A stretch of 64,000 nucleotides of DNA from Alloyangia mangrovi. GTDB taxonomy: Bacteria; Pseudomonadota; Alphaproteobacteria; Rhodobacterales; Rhodobacteraceae. The notes under the pieces were generated by a model that was not told the DNA's origin, did not search any database, and saw only the letters and a list, made by a program, of their open reading frames with translations. Location of the stretch: the NCBI RefSeq assembly GCF_002300555.2, contig NZ_NTHN02000027.1, forward strand, positions 1 through 64,000, in the 5' to 3' direction. The first letter of the stretch is position 1, and every line of letters starts with the position of its first letter. Below, piece by piece: positions 54,624 through 64,000 of the stretch. Both the position numbers and the translations under genes were made by a program.

Positions 54624-54774
54624 GCTTGTTCTTAGCCTTCTGCTCTCGGGCCTGGCACAGATTCGTGTCTGTGCTTCGTTGCATCGTGCATAATCATCCC
54701 ACGTTCCGGGATCCACCTCCAAGCCAAAATTTTCTCGTCATCGGCAGAGAAATGCCGTGATGAGACCACAACCC

Positions 54775-56596
54775 TTAGTAGCCGGACGCCGAAGTAAGCA
54801 CGAAATGATCCGGTCCGACTTCCTGATACACGTTCGGCTCCGGCTCGTATCCGACCGGGTGAATGGGGGACGGGATGGGCTTGAAATTGAGGTCCTTCTC
54901 GGACTTGCGGCGGCGCGGATCAGCGATCGGAACGGCCGACATCAGCGCCTTGGTATAGGGATGCTGCGGGTTCTCGAAAACCGCCGCGCGCGGGCCGATC
55001 TCGACGATCCGGCCAAGGTACATGACCCCCACCTTGTGGCTGACGCGCTCGACCACCGCCATGTCGTGGCTGATGAAGAGATAGGACAGGCCAAGCTCGG
55101 CCTGCAGCTCCATCATCAGGTTGACCACCTGCGCCTGCACCGACACGTCGAGTGCCGACACTGCCTCGTCCGCGACGATCAGCTTGGGGTTGAGCGCAAG
55201 CGCGCGGGCGATGGCGATGCGCTGGCGCTGCCCCCCCCGAGAGCTCGTGCGGGAAGCGGCGCATGAAGCTGCGCGGCAGCTCGACCCGGTCGAAGAGCAT
55301 GGCCACGCGGTCCATCATCTCCTTGCCCTTGTGCGAGCCGAAATTGCGCATCGGCTCGGCCACCTGGTCGGCGAGGTTCATCTGCGGGTTCAAGGAGGCG
55401 AAGGGATCTTGGAAGATCATCTGCATCTCGCGGCGCTCGTCGCGCAGCATGTTCGGGCCAAGACCCATCACATCGACGCCGTCGAGCAGCACCCTGCCCT
55501 TCTGCGGCTCGACGAGGCGCAGGATCGAGCGCCCGCAAGTGGACTTGCCGCAGCCGGACTCGCCGACGAGGCTGAGGGTCTGGCCCTTGTTGACGGTGAA
55601 GCTGACATCCTCGACCGCATGCACGTTCGCCACGGTCCGGCGGAAGAAGCCGCCCTTGACCGCGAAGCGCGTGGTCAGCCCCTTGACCTCCAGCAGCGGT
55701 GTTTCGGTGCCGGGGATCGGCTTGATTTCGTCCTGGTCGCGGCCGAGCAGGCGCATCGGCTCGGGCAGCGCCTTGCCGCGCATCTCGCCGAGCTTCGGCA
55801 CCGCGGCAAGCAGCGCCTGGGTGTAGGGATGCTGCGGGCGCTCGAAGATGTCTTCGACGGTGCCCTCCTCGACCTTCTTGCCGCGGAACATCACCACCAC
55901 GCGGTCGGCCATCTGCGCCACCACCGCCATGTCGTGGGTGATGAACATCACCGAGGTGCCGGTCTCGCGCTTGAGACGGTCCATCAGCGCGAGGATCTCG
56001 GCCTGGATGGTCACGTCGAGCGCGGTGGTCGGCTCGTCGGCGATCAGCAGCCGCGGCTTGCAGGCCATGGCCATGGCGATCACCACGCGCTGGCGCATGC
56101 CGCCCGAAAGCTCGTGCGGATATTGCTTCAGCCGCCGCTCGGGCTCGGGGATACGGACCTGCTGCATCAGCTCTAGTGCCCGGGCCTTGGCCTGCTCACT
56201 GGTCATGCCGCGGTGCACGCGCAGACCCTCGGTGAGCTGGCGCTCGACGGTGAAGACCGGGTTGAGCGCGGTCATCGGCTCCTGGAAGATCATCCCGATC
56301 TCGTTGCCGCGGATGTCGCGCATGACGTCCTGGGAGGCCTTCGCCAGATCCGTCTCGCCGCCGTCCTTGCGATCAAAAATTAGGCGCCCCTTGGCGATTT
56401 CGCCGCCGCCGAACTCGATCAGGCGCATCAGCGAGAGCGAGCTGACCGATTTTCCGGAGCCGGATTCCCCCACGACGCAGACGGTTTCGCCCGGTCCGAT
56501 ATCGAAGCTCACATCCTCGACACCAGCAACAGGGCCGTCTTTTGTCTCGAATTCTACGCGCAGGCTCTCGATCCGCGCGATGGGGTTGTCCAGCAT
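54775..56596 (-). pseudogene. Dipeptide/oligopeptide ABC transporter, fused double ATP-binding protein, frameshifted in a C8 run
   Basis: A fused DppD-DppF type ATPase of 606 residues once repaired. NBD1: Walker A GESGSGKS (~40), signature LSGGMRQR (~160), Walker B LLIADEPTTALD. NBD2: Walker A GESGCGKST (~345), then HELSGG where a C8 run on plus (about 55232-55239) carries one base too many; with seven the signature reads [15 protein letters not shown], followed by [36 protein letters not shown] and the Cys-free C-terminal tail. It powers the permeases at 58826-60836 and is divergent from the binding-protein gene. The single base is probably an error. Confidence 0.87.
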
Positions 56597-56744
56597 TTCG
56601 GCCTCTCCGTCTGTATCAGTGCAAACGCTAAAGGCAGCTTGCTCAAACTGTCAAACCCAAGCGCCACCTGACCCAAAGGCAATGCTTGCATTTTGCGCGT
56701 GTTCTGCTTCGATGGCCCGCAAGCGGGATGGGAGCGATCTGAAT

Positions 56745-56766
56745 GTCCGGCCCCAAGAGGCCGGAC
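56745..56766 (+). promoter_or_regulatory. Hairpin in the leader of the peptide ABC operon
   Basis: GTCCGGCC (56745-56752) pairs perfectly with GGCCGGAC (56759-56766), about 70 bp before the binding-protein start in the divergent promoter region. A CATTTTCC patch follows. It could be a 5' UTR attenuator. Confidence 0.35.
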
Positions 56767-56834
56767 CGACTTCATTTTCCCGCTGATACAAAGAAGAGAC
56801 CAACCGGTCTTAGGTCGATAACAGGGAGTGACCT

Positions 56835-58544
56835 ATGAAAACGAAGACCCTTCTCCTCGGGGCCGCAGCCAGCTTCGTGCTGGCCCCCGCCGCCGCCATG
56901 GCGGAGCGCGGCTCGGACGGGCACGTGAACATCATCTATTGGCAGGCGCCGTCGATCATGACGCCCTACCTCTCCAGCGGCACCAAGGACATCGAAGCCT
57001 CCTCGCTCGTGCTCGAGCCGCTCGGCCGCTACACCGAGACCGGCGCCCTGGTGCCCTTCCTGGCCGAAGAGATCCCCACCGTCGAGAACGGCGGCGTGGC
57101 CGAGGATCTCAAGTCGATCACCTGGAAGCTGAAGTCCGGCCTGCTGTGGTCCGACGGCTCCCCGGTGACCTCGGCAGACGTCAAATTCACCGCCGATTAC
57201 TGCATGAACCCCGAAGGCGGCTGCGCGCAGCTCGCGAAGTTCGACCACATCTCCTCGATCGACACCCCCGACGACCTCACCGTCGTGGTGAACTTCGACG
57301 AGGCCATGCCGAACCCCTACGGCCCCTTCATGGGCGGCCAGTCCCCGATCCTGCAGAAGGCGCAGTTCGAGAACTGCGTCGGCGCGGCGGCATCGACCTG
57401 CACCGAGGCCAACTTCAACCCGATCGGCACCGGCCCGTTCAAGGTCGACGAGTTCAAGCCGAACGACGTGATCTCGCTTTCGGCCAACCCCAACTACCGT
57501 GACCCGGCGAAGCCCGCCTTCGCGACCGCCACGCTGAAAGGCGGCGGCGATGCGGAATCCGCGGCCCGCGCGGTCCTGCAGACCGGCGAGTTCGACTACG
57601 CCTGGAACCTGCAGCTTGCGCCCGACGTGCTTGCCTCCATGGCAGAAGGCGGCCAGGGCACCCCGGTCTCGGCCTTCGGCACCCTGGTCGAGCGGCTCGA
57701 GATGAACATGACCGATCCCTCGCCGAACCTGCCCGAGGGCGAGCGTTCGACCGTGGCGCATCCGCACCCGATCCTGTCCGACTTCAAGGTCCGCAAGGCG
57801 CTGTCGATGGCCATCGACCGCGAGCTGCTGACCGAGATCGGCTACGGCCAGGCTGGCCGCGCCACCTGCAACCTCGTGCCCGCACCCGAGCTCTACGCCT
57901 CGGACAACACCGAGTGCCTCACTCAGGACCTCGATGGCGCCAAGGCGCTGCTCGAGGAAGCCGGCTGGACCGACAGCGACGGTGACGGCATCCGCGAGAA
58001 AGACGGCATGAAGCTGAGCCTGCTGTACCAGAGCTCGACCAACGCCGTGCGCCAGGACTTCCAGGCACTGATCAAGGATTGGTGGCGCCAGATCGGCGTC
58101 GAGACCGAACTGCGCAACGTCGACGCCTCGGTGTTCTTCGGCGGTGACCCGGGCTCGCCCGACACCTTCCAGAAGTTCTACGCGGACGTCGAGATGTACG
58201 CGAACAACTTCGACGGCACCGATCCGCAGTCCTACCTGCAGATGTACCGCTGCGGCAACGAGCCGAAGCCGTCCTCGCAGTGGCAGGGCGAGAACATCAA
58301 CCGCTTCTGCAACGAAGAGTACGACGCGCTCCTCGACGAGCTGGCCAAGACCGGCGAGCTGAGCAAGCGCGGCGAGATCGCCAAGAAGCTGAACGACATC
58401 ATCACCAAGGAAACGATGACCATCGTTCCGCTGGTCGACCGCGGCCGCGTGTCGGCGCATTCCAACACGCTGGGCGGTGTCATCCTGAACACCTGGGACA
58501 GCGAGCTCTGGAACGCAGCCGACTGGTTCCGCGTCAAAGGCTGA
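56835..58544 (+). CDS. Peptide ABC transporter substrate-binding protein (SBP family 5)
   Basis: A 569-residue periplasmic protein with signal peptide MKTKTLLLGAAASFVLAPAAAMA. SITWKLKSGLLWSDGSPVTSADVKFTADY (~96-124) is the family-5 signature, with GTGPFKVDEFKPNDVISLSANPNYRDPAKP near 197 and the C-terminal MTIVPLVDRGRVSAHSNTL. GGGAGTGACCT precedes ATG. It delivers oligopeptides or related compounds (family 5 also binds glutathione, nickel complexes and opines). A hairpin with T tract lies just downstream. Confidence 0.92.
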   Translation: MKTKTLLLGAAASFVLAPAAAMAERGSDGHVNIIYWQAPSIMTPYLSSGTKDIEASSLVLEPLGRYTETGALVPFLAEEIPTVENGGVAEDLKSITWKLKSGLLWSDGSPVTSADVKFTADYCMNPEGGCAQLAKFDHISSIDTPDDLTVVVNFDEAMPNPYGPFMGGQSPILQKAQFENCVGAAASTCTEANFNPIGTGPFKVDEFKPNDVISLSANPNYRDPAKPAFATATLKGGGDAESAARAVLQTGEFDYAWNLQLAPDVLASMAEGGQGTPVSAFGTLVERLEMNMTDPSPNLPEGERSTVAHPHPILSDFKVRKALSMAIDRELLTEIGYGQAGRATCNLVPAPELYASDNTECLTQDLDGAKALLEEAGWTDSDGDGIREKDGMKLSLLYQSSTNAVRQDFQALIKDWWRQIGVETELRNVDASVFFGGDPGSPDTFQKFYADVEMYANNFDGTDPQSYLQMYRCGNEPKPSSQWQGENINRFCNEEYDALLDELAKTGELSKRGEIAKKLNDIITKETMTIVPLVDRGRVSAHSNTLGGVILNTWDSELWNAADWFRVKG

Positions 58545-58555
58545 TCCTGTGACAC

Positions 58556-58593
58556 GCACGCCTCCGCGCAGGCCGCGGGGGCGTGCCCCTTTT
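58556..58593 (+). terminator. Intercistronic terminator-like hairpin after the peptide-binding protein gene
   Basis: GCACGCCTCCGCG (58556-58568) pairs with CGCGGGGGCGTGC (58574-58586), one G-T wobble, followed by CCCTTTT. It should make the upstream binding-protein message more abundant than the permease part. The remaining ~230 bp to the permease start shows no other feature. Confidence 0.7.
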
Positions 58594-58825
58594 CGGAAGG
58601 TCTGCCCGTGACCTCACCTCTCCGGAACCCCGATCTCGGCCCGCGCGGCCGGTTCCCTTTCCCGGCCGCTGGCGCCATACGGCGACAGCCGCTGCCGCCG
58701 CACGGGCCCAACAACAAAGACACGGAATTCATGACGCACACAGCCCGCATCCATGACCGGTGCCGGACGCTGCCGCTGCCTTCGCAGCGCCGCCGCGCCA
58801 GCGCCCCCGCCCGCGAGGTCCGCCC

Positions 58826-59863
58826 ATGCTGACCTATGCAATCCGCCGCCTCGTCCTTTCCGTTCCGACGCTGCTCTTCATCAGCTTCGTGATCTTCATG
58901 CTGCTGCAGCTGGCGCCGGGCGATCCCATGGCGCAGGTGCCGCTGACCGTGCCGCCCGAGGTGAAACAGAAGATGCGCGAGGCGCTCGGGGTCGGCGAGC
59001 CGGCACTGGTGCAATACTGGAAGTGGCTGGTGCAGGTCTTCTGGATCGAGCCCAAGGTCTTCATCGACTGGCTGACCCGCGACAGCTGGCTGCTCGGCTG
59101 GCTGCCCGACACCCACCTCTACAACGGCGAGCTGCGGGTGATCTCCTGGCAGACCCGCTCGCCGGTGATGGACATCGTGCTGCAGCGTATTCCGCAGACG
59201 CTCTGGGTCGTCGGCCTGAGCTACGTCGTCGGCGTGCTGATCGCCCTGCCGATCGGCATATACTCGGCGTACCGGCAGTACTCGGTCTTTGACCAGGCCG
59301 GCACGTTCATCACCATGGTCGGCTTCTCGATCCCGCCGTTCTTCACCGGGCCGCTTCTGATCGTGATCTTCTCGGTCTACCTCGGCTGGTTCCCCTCGAT
59401 CTACGACACGACGCACGTCGTGCGTGACTGGGCGAGCTTCAAGGTCCAGCTGATGCAGATGATCATGCCCGTGATGGTGCTGGCGCTGCAGACCACGGCG
59501 CAACTCTCGCGCTACATGCGCGCCTCGATGCTCGACAACCTCAACCAGGATTACGTCCGCACCGCCCGCGCCAAGGGCCTGTCGGAGGCCGTGGTGGTCA
59601 TGGTGCACGTGCTGCGCAACTCGATGATCCCGGTGATCACCGTGATCGCGCTCGGCGTGCCCGCGATCTTCGGCGGCGCGATCATCACCGAGAACGTGTT
59701 CAAGGTGAACGGCATCGGCCAGCTGCTGATCACCGCGCTCTTCGCCAACGACCTGCCGATGGTGATGACGCTGACCTTCATCTTCGCCGTGCTGATCGTT
59801 GTCTTCAACCTGATCGCCGACATCCTCTACGGCCTTCTCGACCCGAGGATCCGCTATGACTGA
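58826..59863 (+). CDS. Peptide ABC transporter permease (DppB/OppB-like)
   Basis: A 345-residue permease starting MLTYAIRRLVLSVPTLLFISFVIFMLLQLAPGDPM, the usual DppB opening; an earlier in-frame ATG (58760) gives a low-complexity extension and is rejected. Helices follow, and the EAA motif is YVRTARAKGLSEAVVVMVHVLRNSMIPVITVI near residue 240. The periplasmic loop (~45-120) is longer than usual. It overlaps the next permease. Confidence 0.9.
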   Translation: MLTYAIRRLVLSVPTLLFISFVIFMLLQLAPGDPMAQVPLTVPPEVKQKMREALGVGEPALVQYWKWLVQVFWIEPKVFIDWLTRDSWLLGWLPDTHLYNGELRVISWQTRSPVMDIVLQRIPQTLWVVGLSYVVGVLIALPIGIYSAYRQYSVFDQAGTFITMVGFSIPPFFTGPLLIVIFSVYLGWFPSIYDTTHVVRDWASFKVQLMQMIMPVMVLALQTTAQLSRYMRASMLDNLNQDYVRTARAKGLSEAVVVMVHVLRNSMIPVITVIALGVPAIFGGAIITENVFKVNGIGQLLITALFANDLPMVMTLTFIFAVLIVVFNLIADILYGLLDPRIRYD

Positions 59864-60836
59864 GCCCGTTCCCGCCTCCCCCGCCCCGATCGAGGCCCTG
59901 CGCGACAAGGGCCCCGACAAGCCGCCGCGCTCGAAATGGAAGGACGTCTGGGCACAGTTCCGCAAGCACAAGGGCGCGATGGTCGGGGCGTTCTTCCTGA
60001 TCTTCATCACGCTTGGCGTGCTGGTCGGCCCCTACCTCTGGACGCTCGATCCGCAGGCGCTCGACATCCGCGCCAAAGACATGCGGCCGATCTACACCGC
60101 GCTCTGGGACAGCAGCGCCAAGGTGAGCTGGGCGCACCCGCTGGGCTCGGACCAACTCGGCCGCGACAACCTCTCGCAGCTGATCGCCGGCGGGCGTGCC
60201 TCGATGGCGGTGGGCTGGGCGGCGATGATCCTGTCGCTGGTGATCGGCGCCGGGATCGGCGTACTGGCAGGCTACTTCAAGAAGCTCGATGGGCCGCTGA
60301 TGCGCCTGACGGACCTCTTCCTGTCGCTGCCGATCCTGCCGCTGCTGCTGGTCGCGGTGACGCTGTTCCGCCAGCCACTGCGCGCCAATTTCGGTCCCGA
60401 GGGCGGTATGTTCATCCTCATCGTCACCGTCGTCGGCATCACCTCCTGGATGCCCACGGCACGCATCGTGCGCGGCGACGTGCTGGCGCTGAAGGAACGC
60501 GAGTTCGTGCTGGCGGCGCGCTCGATCGGCACCCGGCCGTTCCAGATCATCAAGCGCCACCTGTTGCCCAACGTGCTCTCGCCGATCATGGTTTCGGCGA
60601 CGCTGGGCCTCGCCACGGCGATCATCACCGAGAGCGCCCTGTCGTTCCTCGGCGTGGGCTTCCCGTCGGACTTCCCGACCTGGGGCAAGATGCTGGCCGA
60701 CGCGGTGGCGCGGATGGAGGACTTCCCCGAACGGGTGATCCTGCCCGGTATCGCGATCTCGCTCACTGTGCTGGGGGTAAACTACCTCGGCGACGGGCTG
60801 CGCGACGCGCTCGACCCGCGCATCCGCGGCCGCTGA
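59856..60836 (+). CDS. Peptide ABC transporter permease (DppC/OppC-like)
   Basis: A 326-residue permease overlapping the upstream gene by 8 bp. A cytoplasmic N terminus (PPRSKWKDVWAQFRKHKGAMVG) precedes helix 1, then the OppC_N domain, LGSDQLGRDNLSQLIAGGRASMAVGWAAM near residue 90 and the EAA loop FVLAARSIGTRPFQIIKRHLLPNVLSPIMVSATLGLATAII near 215. It completes the importer with the double ATPase and binding protein. Confidence 0.92.
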   Translation: MTEPVPASPAPIEALRDKGPDKPPRSKWKDVWAQFRKHKGAMVGAFFLIFITLGVLVGPYLWTLDPQALDIRAKDMRPIYTALWDSSAKVSWAHPLGSDQLGRDNLSQLIAGGRASMAVGWAAMILSLVIGAGIGVLAGYFKKLDGPLMRLTDLFLSLPILPLLLVAVTLFRQPLRANFGPEGGMFILIVTVVGITSWMPTARIVRGDVLALKEREFVLAARSIGTRPFQIIKRHLLPNVLSPIMVSATLGLATAIITESALSFLGVGFPSDFPTWGKMLADAVARMEDFPERVILPGIAISLTVLGVNYLGDGLRDALDPRIRGR

Positions 60837-60857
60837 GCGGCACACTCCGAAACCGAG

Positions 60858-60890
60858 AAGGGCGGGAGGCGCAAGCCCCCCGCCCTTTTT
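60858..60890 (+). terminator. Rho-independent terminator of the peptide ABC operon
   Basis: AAGGGCGGG (60858-60866) pairs with CCCGCCCTT, followed by TTTT (to 60890), about 20 bp after the permease stop. Confidence 0.75.
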
Positions 60891-60984
60891 CATGCCGCGC
60901 CCCAACCCCGTGCCGAGCCAGTGGCAGCGCCGCGCCATGCGTATTTGGAAAGAGAAGAAGCCGCGGGCGCGCAGGGGGCTCGCC

Positions 60985-61050
60985 TTCTTCTAGGCGGAAA
61001 TATCCCGGAGGGTGAATTGGCCGCAGGCCAAGAGGGGGGCAGCGCCCCCC
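60985..61050 (+). repeat. Dispersed intergenic element, copy 4 (diverged), with an inverted partial copy
   Basis: TTCTTCTAGGCGG, AAATATCCCGG, a TTGGCCGCAGGCCAA hairpin and a GGGGGGCAGCGCCCCCC hairpin keep the order of the other copies, although the middle hairpin sequence differs. A partial inverted copy (ATTTGGAAAGAGAAGAAG) lies at about 60943-60960. It sits between convergent genes. Confidence 0.65.
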
Positions 61051-61064
61051 CTCCTCTGCACGGA

Positions 61065-63602
61065 TCAGTAGAGACCGCCCGAACTGAGCGTGCCGAAGGA
61101 GGCCTTCGGACCCACGGTCGCCTTGCGCCCGGTCGAGGTGGTGACCTCGCGCGGACGAGTCGAGCCGTCGGGCTGGATCATGTCGAAATTGCCGGTCATC
61201 GCCCAGCCGCCGTCGAGTTGGATGCCGAAGAGCGGCTCTTCGCCCGAGCGGAAGCATTCGGCCACCACGTTGTCGCCCGAGGCATCCGGCCCCAGCCGCG
61301 CGCCGGTGAAGCGGTCCATGTTGAGGAAGTTGCAGGCCGGCGGCACCTTGAACTGGCCGCCGCCGTATTTCTCGACCGCCTTGAGCATGAACCGGTTGAA
61401 CACCGGCCCGCACATGCCGCCGCCCGAGGCGCCGTGGCCCAGCGGGCGCGGCGTGTCGTAGCCGATGTAGCAGCCCGCCACGATATTGGAGGTGAAGCCG
61501 AGCATCCAGACGTCCTTGGCATCGTTGGTGGTGCCGGTCTTGCCGGCAGTGGGCACCGGCAGGTTCACCGTCCGCGAGGCGGTCCCGCGCTGCACCACGC
61601 CCTGCATCATCGAGGTCAGCTGGTAGGCGGTCACCGCGTCCATGATCCGGTCGCGGTTGTTGCGGATGTCCGGACCGCGGCCCGGCGGCAGGTTGGGATC
61701 GGCGCAGTCGAGGCAGCTGCGCTCGTTGCCCTTCTGGTATTCGTGGTTGTAGACGGTGCGCCCGTAGCGGTCCTGCACACGGTCGACCAGCGTCGGCTGG
61801 ACCCGCTCGCCGCCGTTGGCGAACATCGCGTAGGCCGAGATCATCTTGTAGAGCGTCGTCTCGTCGGCGCCGAGCGCATTGGCCAGCACCCGCCCCATAT
61901 GGTCGTAGACGCCGAACTTCTCGGCATAGTCGGCGACCGTGTTCATGCCGATCTCCTGCGCGAGCCGGATGGTCATCAGGTTGCGCGACTGCTCGATCCC
62001 GGTGCGCAGCGGCGTCGGGCCGTAGTAGGTGTTCGAGGCGTTCTTCGGCCGCCACACGCCCTGTGGCGTGTCGATCTCGATCGGTGCGTCGATGATGATC
62101 GTCGAGGGCGAGAAGCCCGAGTCCAGCGCCGCGGCATAGACGAAGGGCTTGAAGCTCGAACCGGGCTGGCGCAGTGCCTGGGTGGCGCGGTTGAACACCG
62201 AATCCTGGTAGCTGAAGCCACCCTGCATGGCGATCACCCGGCCGGTGTTCACGTCCATCGCCATGAAGGCGCCCTGCACGCGCGGCACCTGGCGCAGCGT
62301 CCAGCGGATAAACTCGCCGGTCTTGTCGTCGGTCATGGCGCGCACGTGCACCACGTCGCCGCGCGTGAAGTTGTCGGCAAAGCTGCCCTTGGCCCAGCTG
62401 ATGTCATTCCGGGGCACAAGGGTCGGGCGCTCGGCTGTGTCTTCGACCCCCTCGATGCCGAGCCGCATCTGGTTGTCGCCGACCTCGAGTACCACCGCCG
62501 GATACCATTGGCTGTCGAGATCGATGTCACGCGCCACGGGAACCGAGGACAGCGCTGCGCGCCAGTCCTCTTCGGAGCCGAGCTGCTCCTCGGGGATGGT
62601 CTTGCCGGTGCCGCGCCAACGACCGAGGCTGCGGTCGTAATCCTCGAGCGCGACGCGCAACGACTTGGCCGCCTCCACCTGCATCTCGGGATCGAGCGTT
62701 GCCCGCACAGACAGGCCACCCGAGAAGAACTCGCCCTCGCCGAACTCGGAGGTCAGCTGGCGGCGGATCTCGTCGGTGAAATAGTCGCGCGGCGGCAGCG
62801 AGTTCTGGTAGGGCTCGAAATCGCCGTTCTGCACCGAGCGCAGCGGCTGGGCCACCTCGGTCTCGAAGGTGGCATCATCGATATAGCCGTTCTCGCGCAT
62901 CTCGCGCAGCACGTAGTTGCGCCGGTCGAGCAGGCGCTGCTTGTTGCGCACCGGATGGAAATCCGACGGCGCCTTGGGCATCGAGGCCAGCATCGCCGCC
63001 TCGTGCGGGGCGAGCTCCGACAGGCTCTTGTTGAAATAGGTCTGCGCCGCGGCGGTCACCCCGTAGGAGTTCTGGCCGAGGAAGATCTCGTTGAGATAGA
63101 GCTCCAGGATCTTGTCCTTGCTCAGCGTTTCCTCGAGCCGCGAGGCGAGGATGATCTCCTTGATCTTGCGCTCGATCTTGCGGTCGCCCGAGAGCAGGAA
63201 ATTCTTCATCACCTGCTGGGTGATGGTCGAGGCGCCGCGCACGTCACGGCCGCGGGTGCGCACCGCGTCGACCACGGCGGCAGCGATGCCACGCACGTCG
63301 TAGCCGTGGTGCTCGTAGAAGTTCTTGTCCTCGGCCGAGATGAAGGCCTGCTTCACCATGTCGGGGATCTGATCCGCCGGGGTGAACAGCCGCCGCTCCT
63401 GGGCGAACTCGTCGATGATCTTGCCCTCGGTCGAGTAGATCCGGCTGATCGTCGGCGGGGTATATTGCGCCAGGCTCTCATGGCTCGGCAGGTCGCGGCC
63501 ATAGATCCAGAAGATCGCGCCGATGGACAGCGCGACCGCCATCAACCCAAGGGTGATGACGCTGAAGATGGCCCCGAAGAAGGAGAAGATGAACCTGATC
63601 AC
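61065..63602 (-). CDS. mrcA: Penicillin-binding protein 1A (bifunctional transglycosylase/transpeptidase)
   Basis: An 845-residue class A PBP. GTG 63602 follows AGAGGCATTGCTC and opens the transmembrane anchor FIFSFFGAIFSVITLGLMAVALSIGAIFWIYG. The GT51 domain has AFISAEDKNFYEHHGYDVRGI (catalytic Glu, ~85), RGASTITQQVMKNF and LNEIFLGQNSYGV. An OB-like insert (~300-400) precedes the transpeptidase with SSFKPF (SxxK), SRNLM (SxN) and KTGTTND (KTG). It polymerises and cross-links peptidoglycan in the periplasm. An in-frame ATG at 63632 is an alternative but has no comparable ribosome-binding site. Confidence 0.94.
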   Translation of the reverse strand: MIRFIFSFFGAIFSVITLGLMAVALSIGAIFWIYGRDLPSHESLAQYTPPTISRIYSTEGKIIDEFAQERRLFTPADQIPDMVKQAFISAEDKNFYEHHGYDVRGIAAAVVDAVRTRGRDVRGASTITQQVMKNFLLSGDRKIERKIKEIILASRLEETLSKDKILELYLNEIFLGQNSYGVTAAAQTYFNKSLSELAPHEAAMLASMPKAPSDFHPVRNKQRLLDRRNYVLREMRENGYIDDATFETEVAQPLRSVQNGDFEPYQNSLPPRDYFTDEIRRQLTSEFGEGEFFSGGLSVRATLDPEMQVEAAKSLRVALEDYDRSLGRWRGTGKTIPEEQLGSEEDWRAALSSVPVARDIDLDSQWYPAVVLEVGDNQMRLGIEGVEDTAERPTLVPRNDISWAKGSFADNFTRGDVVHVRAMTDDKTGEFIRWTLRQVPRVQGAFMAMDVNTGRVIAMQGGFSYQDSVFNRATQALRQPGSSFKPFVYAAALDSGFSPSTIIIDAPIEIDTPQGVWRPKNASNTYYGPTPLRTGIEQSRNLMTIRLAQEIGMNTVADYAEKFGVYDHMGRVLANALGADETTLYKMISAYAMFANGGERVQPTLVDRVQDRYGRTVYNHEYQKGNERSCLDCADPNLPPGRGPDIRNNRDRIMDAVTAYQLTSMMQGVVQRGTASRTVNLPVPTAGKTGTTNDAKDVWMLGFTSNIVAGCYIGYDTPRPLGHGASGGGMCGPVFNRFMLKAVEKYGGGQFKVPPACNFLNMDRFTGARLGPDASGDNVVAECFRSGEEPLFGIQLDGGWAMTGNFDMIQPDGSTRPREVTTSTGRKATVGPKASFGTLSSGGLY

Positions 63603-64000
63603 GAGCAATGCCTCTTTGGATTGCAGACCCAATATACTGCGATGGACTTCAGGTCAAAACACATAGGTGCCAAGGGGGCGTTGACGAGCGCCGCGCCGCT
63701 GCCGCCATTTGCGGAGCCCGGCACCGCCCTTCCCATGCTCCACCGCCCCTGCTGCGGTTGGCTCTGCGGTCCAGGGCCGGGCGGCGCCCTTGCGGTGAGC
63801 GCAGGACGGCTTTCGAGGCAACCTCACCGGGGCGCAGGGCGACACGCACGGCCCTAAGCCGGCTCTCGGGCCCCTGCCCTATGGGCCTGCAGGTCGCCTT
63901 CGGGGCTGTATATCGAAATTGCACGAAGAAAATCATGATCGTGATATTCACCTTTTCTGGGATGCAGGGGAATTTCCTGAAAACCAGGCGGCTTTTCTAT
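63603..64000. other. 398 bp without a recognised gene at the right edge
   Basis: 63603-63700 would hold the mrcA promoter. 63710-63900 is GC-rich with many short inverted repeats but no credible frame on either strand. 63905-64000 is A/T-rich with a partial palindrome ATCATGATCGTGAT near 63934. It may be the leader of a gene beyond the window (rne is sometimes encoded near mrcA in this family), or a structured RNA. I cannot decide from sequence alone. Confidence 0.35.

Noticed and set aside
60921-63857. A 978-codon open frame on the plus strand
   Set aside because: It is antisense to the PBP1A gene, whose catalytic motifs are all intact. No domain or ribosome-binding site is seen.

Overview
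The window reads as chromosomal DNA of a high-GC marine alphaproteobacterium, most likely Rhodobacteraceae (Roseobacter group, Salipiger/Alloyangia-like). The signs are the strong third-position GC bias (long empty ORFs opposite most real genes), the mix of TRAP, tripartite tricarboxylate (TTT) and ABC uptake systems, the ArsR-ArsC and GAPDH/ArsJ arsenic genes, and a recurrent 60 bp intergenic element ending in an A/T-rich ATATCCCGG motif. No rRNA, tRNA, CRISPR array, prophage or insertion sequence was recognised.

Layout. 1-867: start of a fused enoyl-CoA hydratase/3-hydroxyacyl-CoA dehydrogenase that runs off the left edge. 1643-3948: persulfide/sulfide module (Blh-type metallo-hydrolase, two YeeE/YedE membrane proteins, DUF442 phosphatase-like sulfurtransferase) behind a probable ArsR-type operator. 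4061-7182: YciI protein, a CofD-like protein of the uncharacterised GAK group and a convergent DUF2252 protein. 7698-12626: envelope/stress genes (YeaQ/YmgE membrane protein, small lipoprotein, L,D-transpeptidase, SH3 protein) and an octaheme cytochrome c with C-terminal repeats. 12782-30642: the centrepiece, an 18 kb pectin/galacturonate island. 30899-35206: RND efflux pair. 35304-38446: arsenate detoxification. 38619-39930: YqjI/YqjH-like ferric-siderophore reductase operon. 40399-46818: TTT carboxylate transporter with divergent TctD/TctE-like two-component system and a periplasmic binding protein. 47196-52401: M20 amidohydrolase, FAD oxidoreductase, ArgE-like deacylase, Hsp70-like protein. 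52651-54623: minCDE. 54775-60836: oligopeptide/glutathione-type ABC transporter. 61065-63602: penicillin-binding protein 1A.

The pectin island is coherent. A TogMNAB-like ABC importer takes up oligogalacturonides; a GH28 galacturonosidase and a GH105 unsaturated uronyl hydrolase, neither with a clear signal peptide, would cut them in the cytoplasm. Unsaturated uronate goes through KdgF, KduI and KduD to 2-keto-3-deoxygluconate; saturated galacturonate, also imported by a TRAP system, goes through uronate dehydrogenase, galactarolactone isomerase, galactarolactone cycloisomerase and keto-deoxyglucarate dehydratase. The same 9-mer (ATCATACAA) occurs in three promoter regions of the island, which suggests one regulon under the GntR/FCD regulator at 14687.

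A caution on the sequence itself: eight genes are disturbed by single-base indels, six of them +1 in G/C homopolymers of 6-8 bases. This pattern points to sequencing or assembly error more than to real decay, and it probably also created the apparent GAPDH-ArsJ fusion at 35304-37577.
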